NCBI GenBank assembly: GCA_035499655.1
Contig: DATJYL010000201.1
Coordinates: forward strand, 1-32,646
From: Pirellulales bacterium
GTDB lineage: Bacteria; Planctomycetota; Planctomycetia; Pirellulales; JADZDJ01
Direction: 5' to 3'
DNA: 32,646 nt
Shown here: positions 1-9,009 of the stretch, piece after piece
Numbering within the stretch: position 1 is the first letter of the stretch
Layout: each line of letters begins with the position of its first letter
Position numbers and translations under genes: made by a program
Notes under the pieces: model-generated
The model's database searches: none
What the model was told of the DNA's origin: nothing
The model's input: the letters and a program-made list of their open reading frames with translations, nothing else

Positions 1-37
1 GCTTCAATGTGGCCGCGGCTGATCAGCCGCGGAAAGC
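1..37 (-). CRISPR. Leader-proximal CRISPR repeat (array continues left of window)
   Basis: A single repeat-like unit fills the left edge. It contains a perfect 20 bp palindrome (CCGCGGCTGATCAGCCGCGG, 13-32). Read on the minus strand it starts GCTTTCC and ends ATTGAAGC, the 3' end typical of type I repeats that becomes the crRNA 5' handle. That sets transcription leftward, away from cas4-cas1, so this should be the first repeat after the leader. Only one copy is visible, so array length and exact repeat borders (36 or 37 nt) cannot be checked here. Confidence 0.72.
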
Positions 38-248
38 CCGCGGGTGTAAGTTCTGAATTGCCAAAGAGCCAGAGACGATTCCACGAGCGGTCAGCACAAC
101 TGATAGCTGATCAGAAGCCATATCCTACCTTCTGCTTGCCGAAACCACTCTATGTACACAACTTGTGTTCCACGAGCGAGTCCCGGCGTTTCGAACACAC
201 CTCGCCGCTCGCTATCCAATTCGAACTAAAAAATAGCGCAGTGGCCAA
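38..248 (-). promoter_or_regulatory. Probable CRISPR leader
   Basis: This 211 bp stretch has no gene. It lies between the stop of cas4-cas1 and the first repeat, where a leader is expected given the repeat orientation. It contains an 11 bp direct repeat (TTCCACGAGCG at 79-89 and 168-178) and a short copy of the repeat core (GCTGATCAG, 106-114). The minus-strand promoter of the array should lie here, but I see no convincing -35/-10 pair. A plus-strand ORF crossing the repeat and leader looks spurious. Confidence 0.5.
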
Positions 249-2030
249 TCAACGAGTCACAAATACCGGGTATGAGCTAATCTCACCGGTCAAGTGTCGA
301 GCCAGCAAACGAGTCTGTATTTCTAGTAAACGCCGATAATTCACACGATAACCAAACAACGGATGGGTGACCAGGGTGTCCATACGTTGCTCATACGCGC
401 GAAAAAATGATTTGCGCCCCGCAGGTGTCAGTGCCACCGCTTGCCCGGTGCGAATAAAGTCGCCCGGCGTTACCATCCGCGTGTTAATGGCCGACAACAC
501 TGCGGAATCGGCAATCAATGGCCGAAACGGCTCCATCAAGTCCAGTGGAAGCGCGGCGCGACCAAACCGCGGCTGATGGTAAAACCCCAGGTACGCATCA
601 AAGCCTACACCCTGGCAAACAATGGTCAGATCCTTGGCAAGCACGCTATAAGCGAGCGAGAGCAAGGCGTTCACAGGATCGCGAGGCGGACGACGATTGC
701 GGTGCAAAAAGTCGAAGCTGAATTCGGTTTTTGCTCGGCTGGATGATCCCTCGGCCTCATCCACTTTGATCATTCCGGAAAAGTTCTCGAAGTACGCACG
801 AGCCGCGCTGCCCTCGATACCCAATAATTCCTCCAGCGACTTGGCATGTTCGGCATCTTCTTGCATGCACTTGAGAAATGCAATTGGCCCGGAAGGTGGC
901 TCCACATGATTGCGCTGTAACATCGTCCGTTGGTTGCGAATCTTTCCTGAGACGAGTGTCCGAGCCAATCGCAGACAAAACGACGGCTCATCGGCCAATC
1001 GGAATTGGTCGCGCCGCAGGTAAACATTTTTAACGCCCAGCCCTTGGGTAATTCCATAGAACCAGCCGCCCATTGAGAAGTAGGCAATCGGCACTTCATT
1101 TTCGCACAACGCCTGCAGCGCTTGTGTTGAAAGTTGAATGTTCCCAAACAGATTGATTTGGCATGTTTCACCAATGCGAACTTCCTGCACCACTTTGTCT
1201 TTCTCTTTCACCTTGAGCACATTGCCAGATTTGCCAACATGAAGTCCTTGGCTATTTAGATAAAGCGGCCGTAATTCGTCACGAGCGGCAACCATGCGGC
1301 GCGGCTCCACGTCGCTGCGATTGGCGAAAATTGAGTTCGATGAGCCAGCATCGAATAGCATTTGCTGCGGAGAGTGATTGTTTTCGGTGGCAGCACCATG
1401 ACATGCCCACGTTTCATCGGGCAAGCATATGCCGACTAAGGAACATCGTGGGCATTTGGGACTATCGACCAGCGGCAATGGAATGCGATCGGAAGCAGCA
1501 GCCGCCCGGGCATAAGATAGCGATCGTAGTGTCTGAGCGACCAGGGCATCGTCAATCGGCACGCGCACTCGTTGCTTCGTGGCAACGTAGTACACGATGG
1601 CCTCATGGCAATCATAACCGTTGTCGCGCAGCACCAAAGCTTGCGCCGCCAGTTGCACTCGGTCGGCGTCCCACACTTCCGGCAGGTCCGTATCGGCATT
1701 GAGCCGTGGAGAGCCGCGCTTGTAGTCAATCGGCGTGACAGTCCCACCTTCGGCTTCGATTAGGTCAAGCTTGGCGATCAATCCGTGTGTGTCGCTAGAG
1801 AGAGTGACCGAACGAGAGTGAATGCGTTCAGCTGGATCAAGCTCATCGGCCGGCGCCAGTTCATCCTGTTGCCCATCGATTTTCGAGTGCCCCAGCGATC
1901 CCTCCACCGTTTCACGATTGTGGGCAAACACTCCCTCCACCCACTCATAATAGAACAACCGCGGGCAGTAAACGAACTCATTAAGCATCCGTGCCGGCAG
2001 ATAATCTGGCGTGGCATTCGTGTTGATCAT
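249..2030 (-). CDS. cas4-cas1: Cas4-Cas1 fusion, CRISPR adaptation nuclease/integrase
   Basis: At 593 aa this is the Cas4-Cas1 fusion characteristic of type I-G/I-U loci. The N-terminal ~210 residues are Cas4: an early Cys in NEFVYCPRLFYYEW, a RecB-like DYKRG motif near residue 103, and a closing cysteine cluster (CPRCSLVGIC) for an Fe-S site. From about residue 250 it is Cas1, beginning LRPLYLNSQGLHVGKSG. The metal-binding residues are visible as Glu in LLGIEGSAARAYF, His in GFYHQPRFG and the acidic pair in LDLMEPFRP. With Cas2 it should trim prespacers, check for PAM and integrate spacers at the leader end. The start at 2030 has an AAGG upstream. It follows cas2 by 81 bp and runs straight into the leader. 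Both halves look intact. Confidence 0.95.
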   Translation of the reverse strand: MINTNATPDYLPARMLNEFVYCPRLFYYEWVEGVFAHNRETVEGSLGHSKIDGQQDELAPADELDPAERIHSRSVTLSSDTHGLIAKLDLIEAEGGTVTPIDYKRGSPRLNADTDLPEVWDADRVQLAAQALVLRDNGYDCHEAIVYYVATKQRVRVPIDDALVAQTLRSLSYARAAAASDRIPLPLVDSPKCPRCSLVGICLPDETWACHGAATENNHSPQQMLFDAGSSNSIFANRSDVEPRRMVAARDELRPLYLNSQGLHVGKSGNVLKVKEKDKVVQEVRIGETCQINLFGNIQLSTQALQALCENEVPIAYFSMGGWFYGITQGLGVKNVYLRRDQFRLADEPSFCLRLARTLVSGKIRNQRTMLQRNHVEPPSGPIAFLKCMQEDAEHAKSLEELLGIEGSAARAYFENFSGMIKVDEAEGSSSRAKTEFSFDFLHRNRRPPRDPVNALLSLAYSVLAKDLTIVCQGVGFDAYLGFYHQPRFGRAALPLDLMEPFRPLIADSAVLSAINTRMVTPGDFIRTGQAVALTPAGRKSFFRAYEQRMDTLVTHPLFGYRVNYRRLLEIQTRLLARHLTGEISSYPVFVTR

Positions 2031-2111
2031 GAGGGCGCCTTGCTAAACAGAGGTCGGCGTCCATGCAGGATTAACCCTACAATTTGTGTCTATTTCTGGA
2101 TCGGTTCGCTT

Positions 2112-2411
2112 TCAAACCACAATACATGCCGCGCCAATCGGCGAATACGGTTGGCCCAGCGCCGAAATTACCCGTTCCCCGCGCCCTTCCGTCGGTCCAA
2201 GATCCACGAACAATACCTGGTCTTCATTGTGCTTGATAATCTCTGAAAGCACGTGGCGACACTTGGCCAAATCAATGGCCGTGAATTGGCATTCGAAAAC
2301 CGAGTACTGCAGGTGATCGCCAAAATCGCGCATGGCCTTGTAAACCTTGCGCAGGCGTTTGTCATCGCAAATGTCGTAGCAAACTAGATAAGTATTGCGC
2401 ACGATTGGCAC
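2112..2411 (-). CDS. cas2: Cas2, CRISPR adaptation subunit
   Basis: The conserved body begins RNTYLVCYDICDDKRLRKV and continues with FGDHLQYSVFECQF, the usual Cas2 beta1 strand with its conserved Asp and the following helix and strand. It ends after a DLGPTEGRGERV segment typical of Cas2 in type I-C, I-G and V-like loci. The frame stays open to an ATG at 2519, but the extra N-terminus resembles nothing. I place the start at GTG 2411 (99 aa); GTG 2402 (96 aa) is equally close to family length. Cas2 dimers bridge two Cas1 dimers during spacer integration. It is 81 bp upstream of cas4-cas1 and 308 bp downstream of csb2, so the adaptation genes may be transcribed separately. Confidence 0.9.
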   Translation of the reverse strand: MPIVRNTYLVCYDICDDKRLRKVYKAMRDFGDHLQYSVFECQFTAIDLAKCRHVLSEIIKHNEDQVLFVDLGPTEGRGERVISALGQPYSPIGAACIVV

Positions 2412-2719
2412 CAAATCTAATGTCCACGAGATCAACCTTCCGTGCCAAAAAAGTTCCGGATGACCATCCATTGAATTGGCGCGTTGACACCCCCCTAGTG
2501 TAGTTGAACCATGTCCCATTGCAACAATTATCTTCGCAGATTTCTAAGCAACATGCCTGCGGCTCGGAAGATTGCCTACCGACAAATAAAGCCATGCTCC
2601 CGGGCTCAACGAGCCGACCGTCGAACCAGGGAGCCATGCTTCCGCGATCTTATTCAGCTGAAATTTCAAGTTGCCAAAGACCATCCAACCGGCTCATCCT
2701 CCGGTGGGCAAAAGCCCCA
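2412..2719. other. Gap between csb2 and cas2 with possible RNA structure
   Basis: I find no gene in these 308 bp. Around 2590-2640 there are nested inverted repeats: a hairpin GGCTC-AAC-GAGCC (2603-2615) inside imperfect outer arms near 2593-2602 and 2629-2639. On the minus strand this is followed by CTTTATTT, so it could be a terminator or attenuator between interference and adaptation genes. A weak minus-strand promoter (TTGCAA, 16 bp, TACACT; 2497-2524) could serve cas2 and cas4-cas1. Confidence 0.3.
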
Positions 2720-4309
2720 CTACCGATCCTCAGCGGCAAATAGGCCAAGGCCATAAAACCGACCGCCGCCGATACATATTGGCCCTGGAATTTCAATTAT
2801 CTGGCCATCGACGTTTCGCCAGACAATTTTCACATGCCATCGTGAAAAACGCTTTAGATGATCGGGAACTCCATAGCGTGTTGCCAGATCTACCCCAGGC
2901 CGGAAACCACCTTGCCGCCATTGCAATTCCGCTTGCGCGGCCAGTTGTCGCGAAAATCCGGCTTGATGAAGGGCCTTGCGCAACAAACTTTCGATTCGTT
3001 CATCAAGTTTTTCCAACAAACGTTTCTGTTCTTGCGAATTTGTGACACTTCTGAGCCGGCGACGGCAGTGACTTGGGTCGTCATAACCAGGCAGAACCAC
3101 TGGTGTTACTGTGGACCAAACTGAGGCAGGACCGAGGTAATGCTTAAGCATTTTTTCCGTCCGCGGAATTACCGACAGAATGGCTTGCGGGTTCTCGTAT
3201 TTGTCAATTAATTCCGTGCCGGAAATGGCGCGACACGCCCAATCGATTTTCTCAAGACCGCCCTCTGGCAGTACGGCTACAAGTGCTCGGCGGACACTCC
3301 CCACGACAGATGCATTTCGAACGCCGCGAAACTCGATGGTGGGCAGAGGAATATAAGCAAATCGTCGGTTGCTCACCGGAATGTGATCAGCGCCTACTTT
3401 CTCGGCGTGACCTAACACAAAGGAACCTATTTGCTCCTCATTCCAACCGGATAATCGGGCAGCTCTTTTGGTAGCGCTTCGCATCATTCCCGCGACGGTC
3501 ATTCCTCGCCGAACAGTGTCAAAAGCACAGTAGCCGCTTGCGTCAGACTTCAGCAACGAAAATGCAGCGAATTGCCGTATCAAAGGATCGGTCGCGCGAC
3601 GATACCCGACGACACGAAATGCACGCAGTGGGGGCACCGGATTGAATGCGCCTCCATCAAGCCGATGCAAAAATCGCTCGTGCCGCTGGATTAAATCATT
3701 CAAAGTTCCTTCAATTGGCACGCGCAAAGCCGTCCCACCACCCGCGCTTAATACCCAGCGCTCGCCAGGAAGATCGTCGATTTGCTCCGACTGCATTTCT
3801 TTTGCATCGCCAGCCACCATATCAATTCCCCAGCCTAAGTGAGTAATGCTTCGAGCGGCAGTTTTGAGGATTTCAGAGTGCATTTGTAACTTCGCTTGGT
3901 CATTAGCAAAAGGATATAGATAATAAACCGTATCGCCGCCGCAAAGGTGGACTGGACGAATGTCCTTTTCGACTCGGAACTTCACCATACTCGTTTCCGT
4001 ATCTCCGCGAGCCCACGCTGCTGTCACCAAGTCTCCGGAGTTGTTAGGAACATACATGCGATAACCAAAACTCTCAGGCGAAATCTTTGGGGTCACAATC
4101 GAAGGTTGAATCGCTTCAAGCCATTGCAATGCCGGGCACGCTAAATCTTGGAATTGGTTTTCACGCCAGCGTGTAGCCGAAGCGCTCACCAGCGCCTGGA
4201 ACAATCGCAGTGGCGACGGCGGCCATTCGGGGCTACCGTCATCGCCCCGACCGTGGAATCTCGGCATGGGGTCGAGGAAGCGCAGCATAACGCAGAGCAC
4301 GGAAGTCAT
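2720..4309 (-). CDS. csb2: Csb2, Cas5-Cas6 fusion of type I-G Cascade
   Basis: At 529 aa this matches the Csb2 (GSU0054) family. The N-terminus (VLCVMLRFLDPMPRFHGR, then EWPPSPLRLFQALVSA) is the Cas5-like RAMP domain. The C-terminus ends in a glycine-rich Cas6-type loop (GGGRFYGLGLF). In the family this protein processes pre-crRNA and caps the 5' handle of the crRNA complex. The start overlaps the csb1 stop by 4 bp and is preceded by AGGAGG within csb1, indicating translational coupling. No disruption is seen. I cannot assign the Cas6 catalytic residues from sequence alone. Confidence 0.9.
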   Translation of the reverse strand: MTSVLCVMLRFLDPMPRFHGRGDDGSPEWPPSPLRLFQALVSASATRWRENQFQDLACPALQWLEAIQPSIVTPKISPESFGYRMYVPNNSGDLVTAAWARGDTETSMVKFRVEKDIRPVHLCGGDTVYYLYPFANDQAKLQMHSEILKTAARSITHLGWGIDMVAGDAKEMQSEQIDDLPGERWVLSAGGGTALRVPIEGTLNDLIQRHERFLHRLDGGAFNPVPPLRAFRVVGYRRATDPLIRQFAAFSLLKSDASGYCAFDTVRRGMTVAGMMRSATKRAARLSGWNEEQIGSFVLGHAEKVGADHIPVSNRRFAYIPLPTIEFRGVRNASVVGSVRRALVAVLPEGGLEKIDWACRAISGTELIDKYENPQAILSVIPRTEKMLKHYLGPASVWSTVTPVVLPGYDDPSHCRRRLRSVTNSQEQKRLLEKLDERIESLLRKALHQAGFSRQLAAQAELQWRQGGFRPGVDLATRYGVPDHLKRFSRWHVKIVWRNVDGQIIEIPGPICIGGGRFYGLGLFAAEDR

Positions 4310-5415
4310 CCGTTAGCCTCCTGCGGCATTGCAGTTGCTTCGGCTTTCTTTGCCGACTTTTTCCGTGTTCCTTTAACATCGCTCTCACCTCTAATGTCCA
4401 TAACCGCTAGCTTAGGGTCAAATGTTACTTCTTTGCTTTCCCCAACACCGAAGGTCTCGGCTACCACAGTGGCATATTTCAACGCATCTGCCAGCGTTAT
4501 TTTCAGGGCTTCACGTTTGCCGTCAGAATGCACCAAGCTGAATACACGGGGCTTTTCGCTCGATACGAGATTGCACCCCTGCCGAAGATATGTGGAAGCA
4601 TTGGCTGTGAATGCGACGAGCGACAGGCCGAAGATGTATCGGCGTAAAGCGTGTGTTTTTCCCGTATCGCTGCCAGCGTTGAGCAATCGTAATGCGGCGA
4701 GGCTCAAAATCGCATCCCGACGGATTTCGCCGGTTACGATGACGCCACCGTGCGAACCAGTTGCGGGGACGTGAACGAAGCCGCGTTCTGCGTAGGCGTC
4801 TTTCAGCTTTGTGTCAGCAGTGTCTTCCAATAGCTTATCACCAATGTAATCGGTCGAAGGATTGTATTGCGCTGAACGCTTGAGTCGTCTGACATCGAAT
4901 GCCCGAATTGTAGACGCCACCAAACGGGGTAGTTTTGCCTGGGTATCGCGCGAATCCCAGACGCCGAAAACCAGCGAAGTTGGCGCGATTTTGGCGAGTG
5001 GTTCTGCGTTTCCTTTCAGGACCGCTTTGAAAGCATCCTGCAATTCCTTCTGTAGCGGTGTGCAACGGACAAGTGCATCTCCAGCCCGATGACCAGCGTC
5101 CAAAATACTCACGGACTTTTCGCCTGCCCGCACAGAAATTTGCGGAATGAGATGAGCATAGTCCGGTTTGGCGAACATCGGCTCGATTCGGTTCGCTTGC
5201 GAACCAACGCTATCGATGAGGCAAACGTTTTTCTCACCCTCGGGCGGATCAATATTGTAACCACCAGGAAACACTTTCTTGTCTTCCGCCGCGGCATATG
5301 TCGCTGGGAATATCACTCCATCTGGTCCTTCGACAGGTTCGAGGAATTCGCGGATGATCAACGCGGCAAAGTTGTCAGTCGTCAGCCAAGGATCGAACTG
5401 AGCAGGGTCACTCAT
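4306..5415 (-). CDS. csb1: Csb1, Cas7 backbone subunit of type I-G Cascade
   Basis: This 369 aa protein belongs to the Csb1 (GSU0053) family of Cas7 proteins, whose copies polymerise along the crRNA. Family-like segments are NRIEPMF (residues 76-82), SILDAGHRAGDALVR, VFGVWDSRDTQAKLPRLVASTIRAF and HVPATGSHGGVIVTGEIRRDA. It overlaps csb3 by 8 bp at its start, with GGAGG six bases upstream inside csb3. It overlaps csb2 by 4 bp at its end, so it sits in the middle of one translationally coupled operon. The last 20 residues are basic and low in complexity (TRKKSAKKAEATAM), probably a flexible tail. Confidence 0.92.
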   Translation of the reverse strand: MSDPAQFDPWLTTDNFAALIIREFLEPVEGPDGVIFPATYAAAEDKKVFPGGYNIDPPEGEKNVCLIDSVGSQANRIEPMFAKPDYAHLIPQISVRAGEKSVSILDAGHRAGDALVRCTPLQKELQDAFKAVLKGNAEPLAKIAPTSLVFGVWDSRDTQAKLPRLVASTIRAFDVRRLKRSAQYNPSTDYIGDKLLEDTADTKLKDAYAERGFVHVPATGSHGGVIVTGEIRRDAILSLAALRLLNAGSDTGKTHALRRYIFGLSLVAFTANASTYLRQGCNLVSSEKPRVFSLVHSDGKREALKITLADALKYATVVAETFGVGESKEVTFDPKLAVMDIRGESDVKGTRKKSAKKAEATAMPQEANG

Positions 5416-6277
5416 CGGAACCTCCAGTTAAAGAAATAGCGGGCAAAAAACTCTTTAGGTACTTAGTGCGGTACAGCAAGCGGAACTCAAATCGCTTCGC
5501 GCCCGAAAGCGGCAGTACCCCACAAGCAGCGGGCATTGCGACTTGTATAGGGAGTGGTTGATTCCAGGTCGTATATAGGAACCGATTCTCCCCTTTAATT
5601 TCTGCGGGGCGAAATCGTTGCAATCCGACAAATGCGAGCAGTTCTAGCGCGGGTCGGGCTGAAGTTCCGATCCGCGTCAGAGCGCTTGCCGCCAGCGGAT
5701 CGAAACTAAAGCCAACATCGACGGCATCCCCTTGCCCGCCTAGATCGGAATCAAAGTTGAACGGCAGACCGCACTCTTTAGCCAAGAACGTCAAGCATTT
5801 TTCGGTTCGCCATTCGGCAGCTTCCAAAGCTTGTTTCATAGACGTAGCGATATCGAGAACCGATTGCCGGCCTGCCCAAGTTTTGAATCGGCTCCCGCCG
5901 GCATAGCCGTCAGTGAACCAATCGAGTGTAATATCGAAGGGAGCCTTCAGAACAATGGATGCCTCGCGAAGCATTGCTCCCAGCGTCTTTTCCTCGTCTT
6001 CAACTCCGGGTGTGCTTTTTCGCTCCTTCACTTTCATCGCGGTGATTTCTTTAAATCGAACATGTTGAGCCTCGGTCATCGTGTTTGTCAGACGGCAACT
6101 TACGAAAGCATCTAGCACCTTGCATAATGCTCCCTCGCACTCAATGCAAAACTCCCCCTTTTCAAACCATCCTTCCGCGCGTGGCCACAGTCGATCGACC
6201 AGTTCCAGCAGACCGCAGCAGGCGAAAAATTGGCCCGGGTTAGTCGGATCGACATTGATGCGAATGGCTTCGCTCAT
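5408..6277 (-). CDS. csb3: Csb3-like subunit of type I-G system
   Basis: This 289 aa protein starts with MSEAIRINVDPTNPGQFFACCGLL-type sequence that I recognise from Csb3-like proteins of I-U/I-G loci. The position between cas3 and csb1 agrees. The NPGQFFACCG segment recalls the N-terminal motif of Cas8/Csx17 large subunits, and no csx17 is present here. I therefore infer that it takes the large-subunit place, though at 289 aa it is small for one. It overlaps cas3 by 4 bp, with GGAGG seven bases before its ATG, and overlaps csb1 by 8 bp. The family assignment is more certain than the function. Confidence 0.75.
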   Translation of the reverse strand: MSEAIRINVDPTNPGQFFACCGLLELVDRLWPRAEGWFEKGEFCIECEGALCKVLDAFVSCRLTNTMTEAQHVRFKEITAMKVKERKSTPGVEDEEKTLGAMLREASIVLKAPFDITLDWFTDGYAGGSRFKTWAGRQSVLDIATSMKQALEAAEWRTEKCLTFLAKECGLPFNFDSDLGGQGDAVDVGFSFDPLAASALTRIGTSARPALELLAFVGLQRFRPAEIKGENRFLYTTWNQPLPIQVAMPAACGVLPLSGAKRFEFRLLYRTKYLKSFLPAISLTGGSDE

Positions 6278-8988
6278 TGCTTATCCTCCGTCACGAATCC
6301 CTCCGGGCTTGGTTTGGCACTGGCGGCATAGTCAGCGGCGCGGAGCAGCGACTCCAAATATGCCAGGCCCCACCGTCCGTATTTGCGCTGCAAACGGGCA
6401 AACCGCCGCGGCACTGCGGTTGCGATTGTGGCTAAGTTTTGCCCCTTCGGCTCTGGATCGAAGGCTTCGTCCGAATCGCCATTCGATGGAAAGTGAGGCC
6501 GCCCACGGCCGTGATGGGCGGCAATTAGATGCAACACCAAATCTTGCATATCTTCGGTCAGCCTCTGCAACTCGGCGAGATGCTGTTGCTGCTGATCCAA
6601 TACATCGACGAGAGAACCAAATTCGTGACGGTAACCGGTAATTTCTCGCGGCTTCAATTGGCCGCCGTAGGGCAAACGACCAGACTTGGCATATTTTTTC
6701 TTCGGGTAATCGTCATTGCCAATGCTTCGCTGCCAAACGCTGCGACATTTTCCCAAATCATGGAACCGCGCGGCCAGAATTAGTGCCGCGCGCAGCGCCG
6801 GCTTATCCCGCAATAGTAAGTCAGCCAACCTCTTTGCTTCCTGTTCCACGTCGTTTGTGTGATGATCCAAAGTTGTGGCGTCGTGGCTTGTCTTGGATCC
6901 ATCGTCATCGGCAGATTTAGGACGCGTGAACCAGAGCCAAGACCAACCTCCCGTGTCCTCGTCATCGCCTGGGGCAGGGATGTAGATTGATCTAATCAAC
7001 CGCATCTTTTCGGTTTCCGTTTCGAAGTCGTCATCGTCAGCGTTGCCGCGCCATCGACGTCGGATAGACATTTTCTTATCGGTGTACCACTGGTCCGACA
7101 CGTCGTATTCGATTGCTTCTGAGAAGGGTTCATCTCCTTGGAGGAGTCCGCCACTAAATCCACCTGCATGCGGCGGAAGTAAGACCGTGCGGCCGCCCAG
7201 GGGAATTAGAGGTTTGTTTTGCTTATCCTTTTCAGCGAGTTTGACGAGGGGATAGATCGCGATGGAACCATCCGGTTCAATGACCCAGGCAGAGAGGCGC
7301 AAGTTGGGTTCTCGTTTTGCATCTCGTGCAGCGATCTTTTCAAACTGCTCGAATACCTTGTTCTTGCCGTAAGTCGGTCCGCTCAGTTCTTCGTGCGGCT
7401 TTAGCGGGTATAAATCGAGAATGTCTTCCGGTTCAAGCTTGTTCCTTTCCAGAACCTCAGGGGTGAGCAGTTCAACTTCTTGTCGCCAGGCGATTATGGT
7501 CTGTGGCGGATCGTCACTAATGCCGTGCAGGTAAGGCTCGACGACGGGGCGACCTGGAAGCTTATCCTTGATGCTGGTCATTGCCCAGGCATCGAAAAGA
7601 ATATCCGACGTGGGCAGAATCGTCGCTGTGGGGGCAAACGCGGCGAGGCGGTCTTTCAAATTCAATTCTCCGAAAGCGGCAGGACTGCCATTGCCCTTCA
7701 ACCGCGTAAGCAATTCCAGCGTTGCCTTTAACCGTGATTCAAAATCGTCTTTATCGTCGAACTCATTTGGGTGAACGATATCAATGCGGGTGTCGTCGCG
7801 GTCGCCGAAACGATTTACGCGGCCCAAACGTTGAGCCATGCTCTCAAACGTGGATAGATCGCAAGCCAAATGGTCAGCCGAAATGTTGATGCCAACTTCA
7901 CCGGCACTCGTGCAAACGAGATAGACGGTTTTATTTTCGCGCTCAGCTTTAGTTAAGAAGCGTAGAAAAACAGGCTTGTTTACTAACTCATCTCGTTCTT
8001 TGCCTCGAAGCGTGCCGGTTAGTGTTTCAACAAAGTCTTTCCCGGCCGCCTTTCGGAGTTTCTCGGCCACTTTTTCGACCGTATCGACAGTACGTGCGAA
8101 TACTAGAATCGCCCGATTGCTGTCTTTATGAACCAGTGCCAACTCGGCAAGCCGGTCGGGCAATTTTTTTTCCTCACGGACTTCGAGAGGGACCGAGACC
8201 AGCAGTTTTTTGGCCCGAATACGCTTTTGTATGACTTCGTTTCTTTCGTCTTCTTCAGTCAAACTAAAAACGTCGCCGCCACCGCGCGGTGTGGCCGAAA
8301 GTTCAATTACCTTAAGATGATATTTCTCACCCAATTCTGATGGTTCATTCCGTTGCTCATTCTCAATCGCAATTAGCAACTCCTGAAAGGGCTTTTCCAG
8401 GTGTGCCTCGTCATGCACCAGCAGCACGTCTTGCCCGAGGAAACCCGCATGCAGCGGCTTCGATTTGAAACCACACCCATACCCGCTAAATAACAAGCGG
8501 CTGCCGATCATGTCCACGGTGCCAACGATGATGGTAGGCTTGGATGGGTCGGCAGACCACTCGCGGTTGTCTTCAAATTGCCCGCGCAGTGTGCTGATGG
8601 CCAAGGGGGGCTCGTCGGCTTGCAGCGCGGTTGCGGAAAGCTTTTGCAGTTGGGCTTTCAAGGCTGCCAATTGCCGATTGTTGTTCGATTTATCGCCGAG
8701 CTTGTCGCGTAGCTTGTTTGCCTCGTCGGTAGCCTGATCGACCACCGTGCGTCGGTTCACCACATATACCAAACGGCGCGGGACAATGTTTTCCGTATCG
8801 TTGGCCAGTGCGATTAACCAACAAGCAATGACCGACGTTTTTCCGAGGCCGGTTGGGAGACTGCATGTTTTGATTTTCTCAAACCTGCCGGCCGCCAGAT
8901 GTTCGTACCATACCCGCTGCCACGGAAACGGCGGATTGTCGGTGAGGGCTTCGAATGAAGCAGCAAAATCAAGTTGCCGGTTTGTCAC
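6274..8988 (-). CDS. cas3: Cas3 helicase-nuclease, helicase-HD order
   Basis: A superfamily 2 helicase occupies the N-terminus: Walker A SLPTGLGKTS (about residues 43-52), DEAH box in LLVHDEAHLEKPF, motif III LSATPRGG, and motifs V and VI in CTSAGEVGINIS and AQRLGRVNRFGD. The HD nuclease is C-terminal (AARFHDLGKCRSVWQ near residue 743, then GYRHEFGS and LIAAHHGRG), the order found in type I-G Cas3. It unwinds and degrades target DNA recruited by the crRNA complex. I chose GTG 8988 because a G-rich Shine-Dalgarno (GAGGGGGG) lies upstream and the candidate promoter would leave ATG 9009 almost leaderless. ATG 9009 and 9006 remain possible. It is the first gene of the cas operon. Confidence 0.94.
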   Translation of the reverse strand: MTNRQLDFAASFEALTDNPPFPWQRVWYEHLAAGRFEKIKTCSLPTGLGKTSVIACWLIALANDTENIVPRRLVYVVNRRTVVDQATDEANKLRDKLGDKSNNNRQLAALKAQLQKLSATALQADEPPLAISTLRGQFEDNREWSADPSKPTIIVGTVDMIGSRLLFSGYGCGFKSKPLHAGFLGQDVLLVHDEAHLEKPFQELLIAIENEQRNEPSELGEKYHLKVIELSATPRGGGDVFSLTEEDERNEVIQKRIRAKKLLVSVPLEVREEKKLPDRLAELALVHKDSNRAILVFARTVDTVEKVAEKLRKAAGKDFVETLTGTLRGKERDELVNKPVFLRFLTKAERENKTVYLVCTSAGEVGINISADHLACDLSTFESMAQRLGRVNRFGDRDDTRIDIVHPNEFDDKDDFESRLKATLELLTRLKGNGSPAAFGELNLKDRLAAFAPTATILPTSDILFDAWAMTSIKDKLPGRPVVEPYLHGISDDPPQTIIAWRQEVELLTPEVLERNKLEPEDILDLYPLKPHEELSGPTYGKNKVFEQFEKIAARDAKREPNLRLSAWVIEPDGSIAIYPLVKLAEKDKQNKPLIPLGGRTVLLPPHAGGFSGGLLQGDEPFSEAIEYDVSDQWYTDKKMSIRRRWRGNADDDDFETETEKMRLIRSIYIPAPGDDEDTGGWSWLWFTRPKSADDDGSKTSHDATTLDHHTNDVEQEAKRLADLLLRDKPALRAALILAARFHDLGKCRSVWQRSIGNDDYPKKKYAKSGRLPYGGQLKPREITGYRHEFGSLVDVLDQQQQHLAELQRLTEDMQDLVLHLIAAHHGRGRPHFPSNGDSDEAFDPEPKGQNLATIATAVPRRFARLQRKYGRWGLAYLESLLRAADYAASAKPSPEGFVTEDKQ

Positions 8989-9009
8989 GATGACTACCCC
9001 CCTCATCAA

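Noticed and set aside
7-339. 110 aa plus-strand ORF from the CRISPR repeat into cas4-cas1
   Set aside because: It crosses the repeat, the leader and the antisense end of cas4-cas1.
2412-2519. N-terminal extension of Cas2 to ATG 2519
   Set aside because: The extra residues have no counterpart in Cas2, and the conserved domain begins at the GTG starts near 2402-2411.
4148-4774. 208 aa plus-strand ORF opposite csb2/csb1
   Set aside because: It is antisense to two well-supported cas genes across their junction and has no domain of its own.
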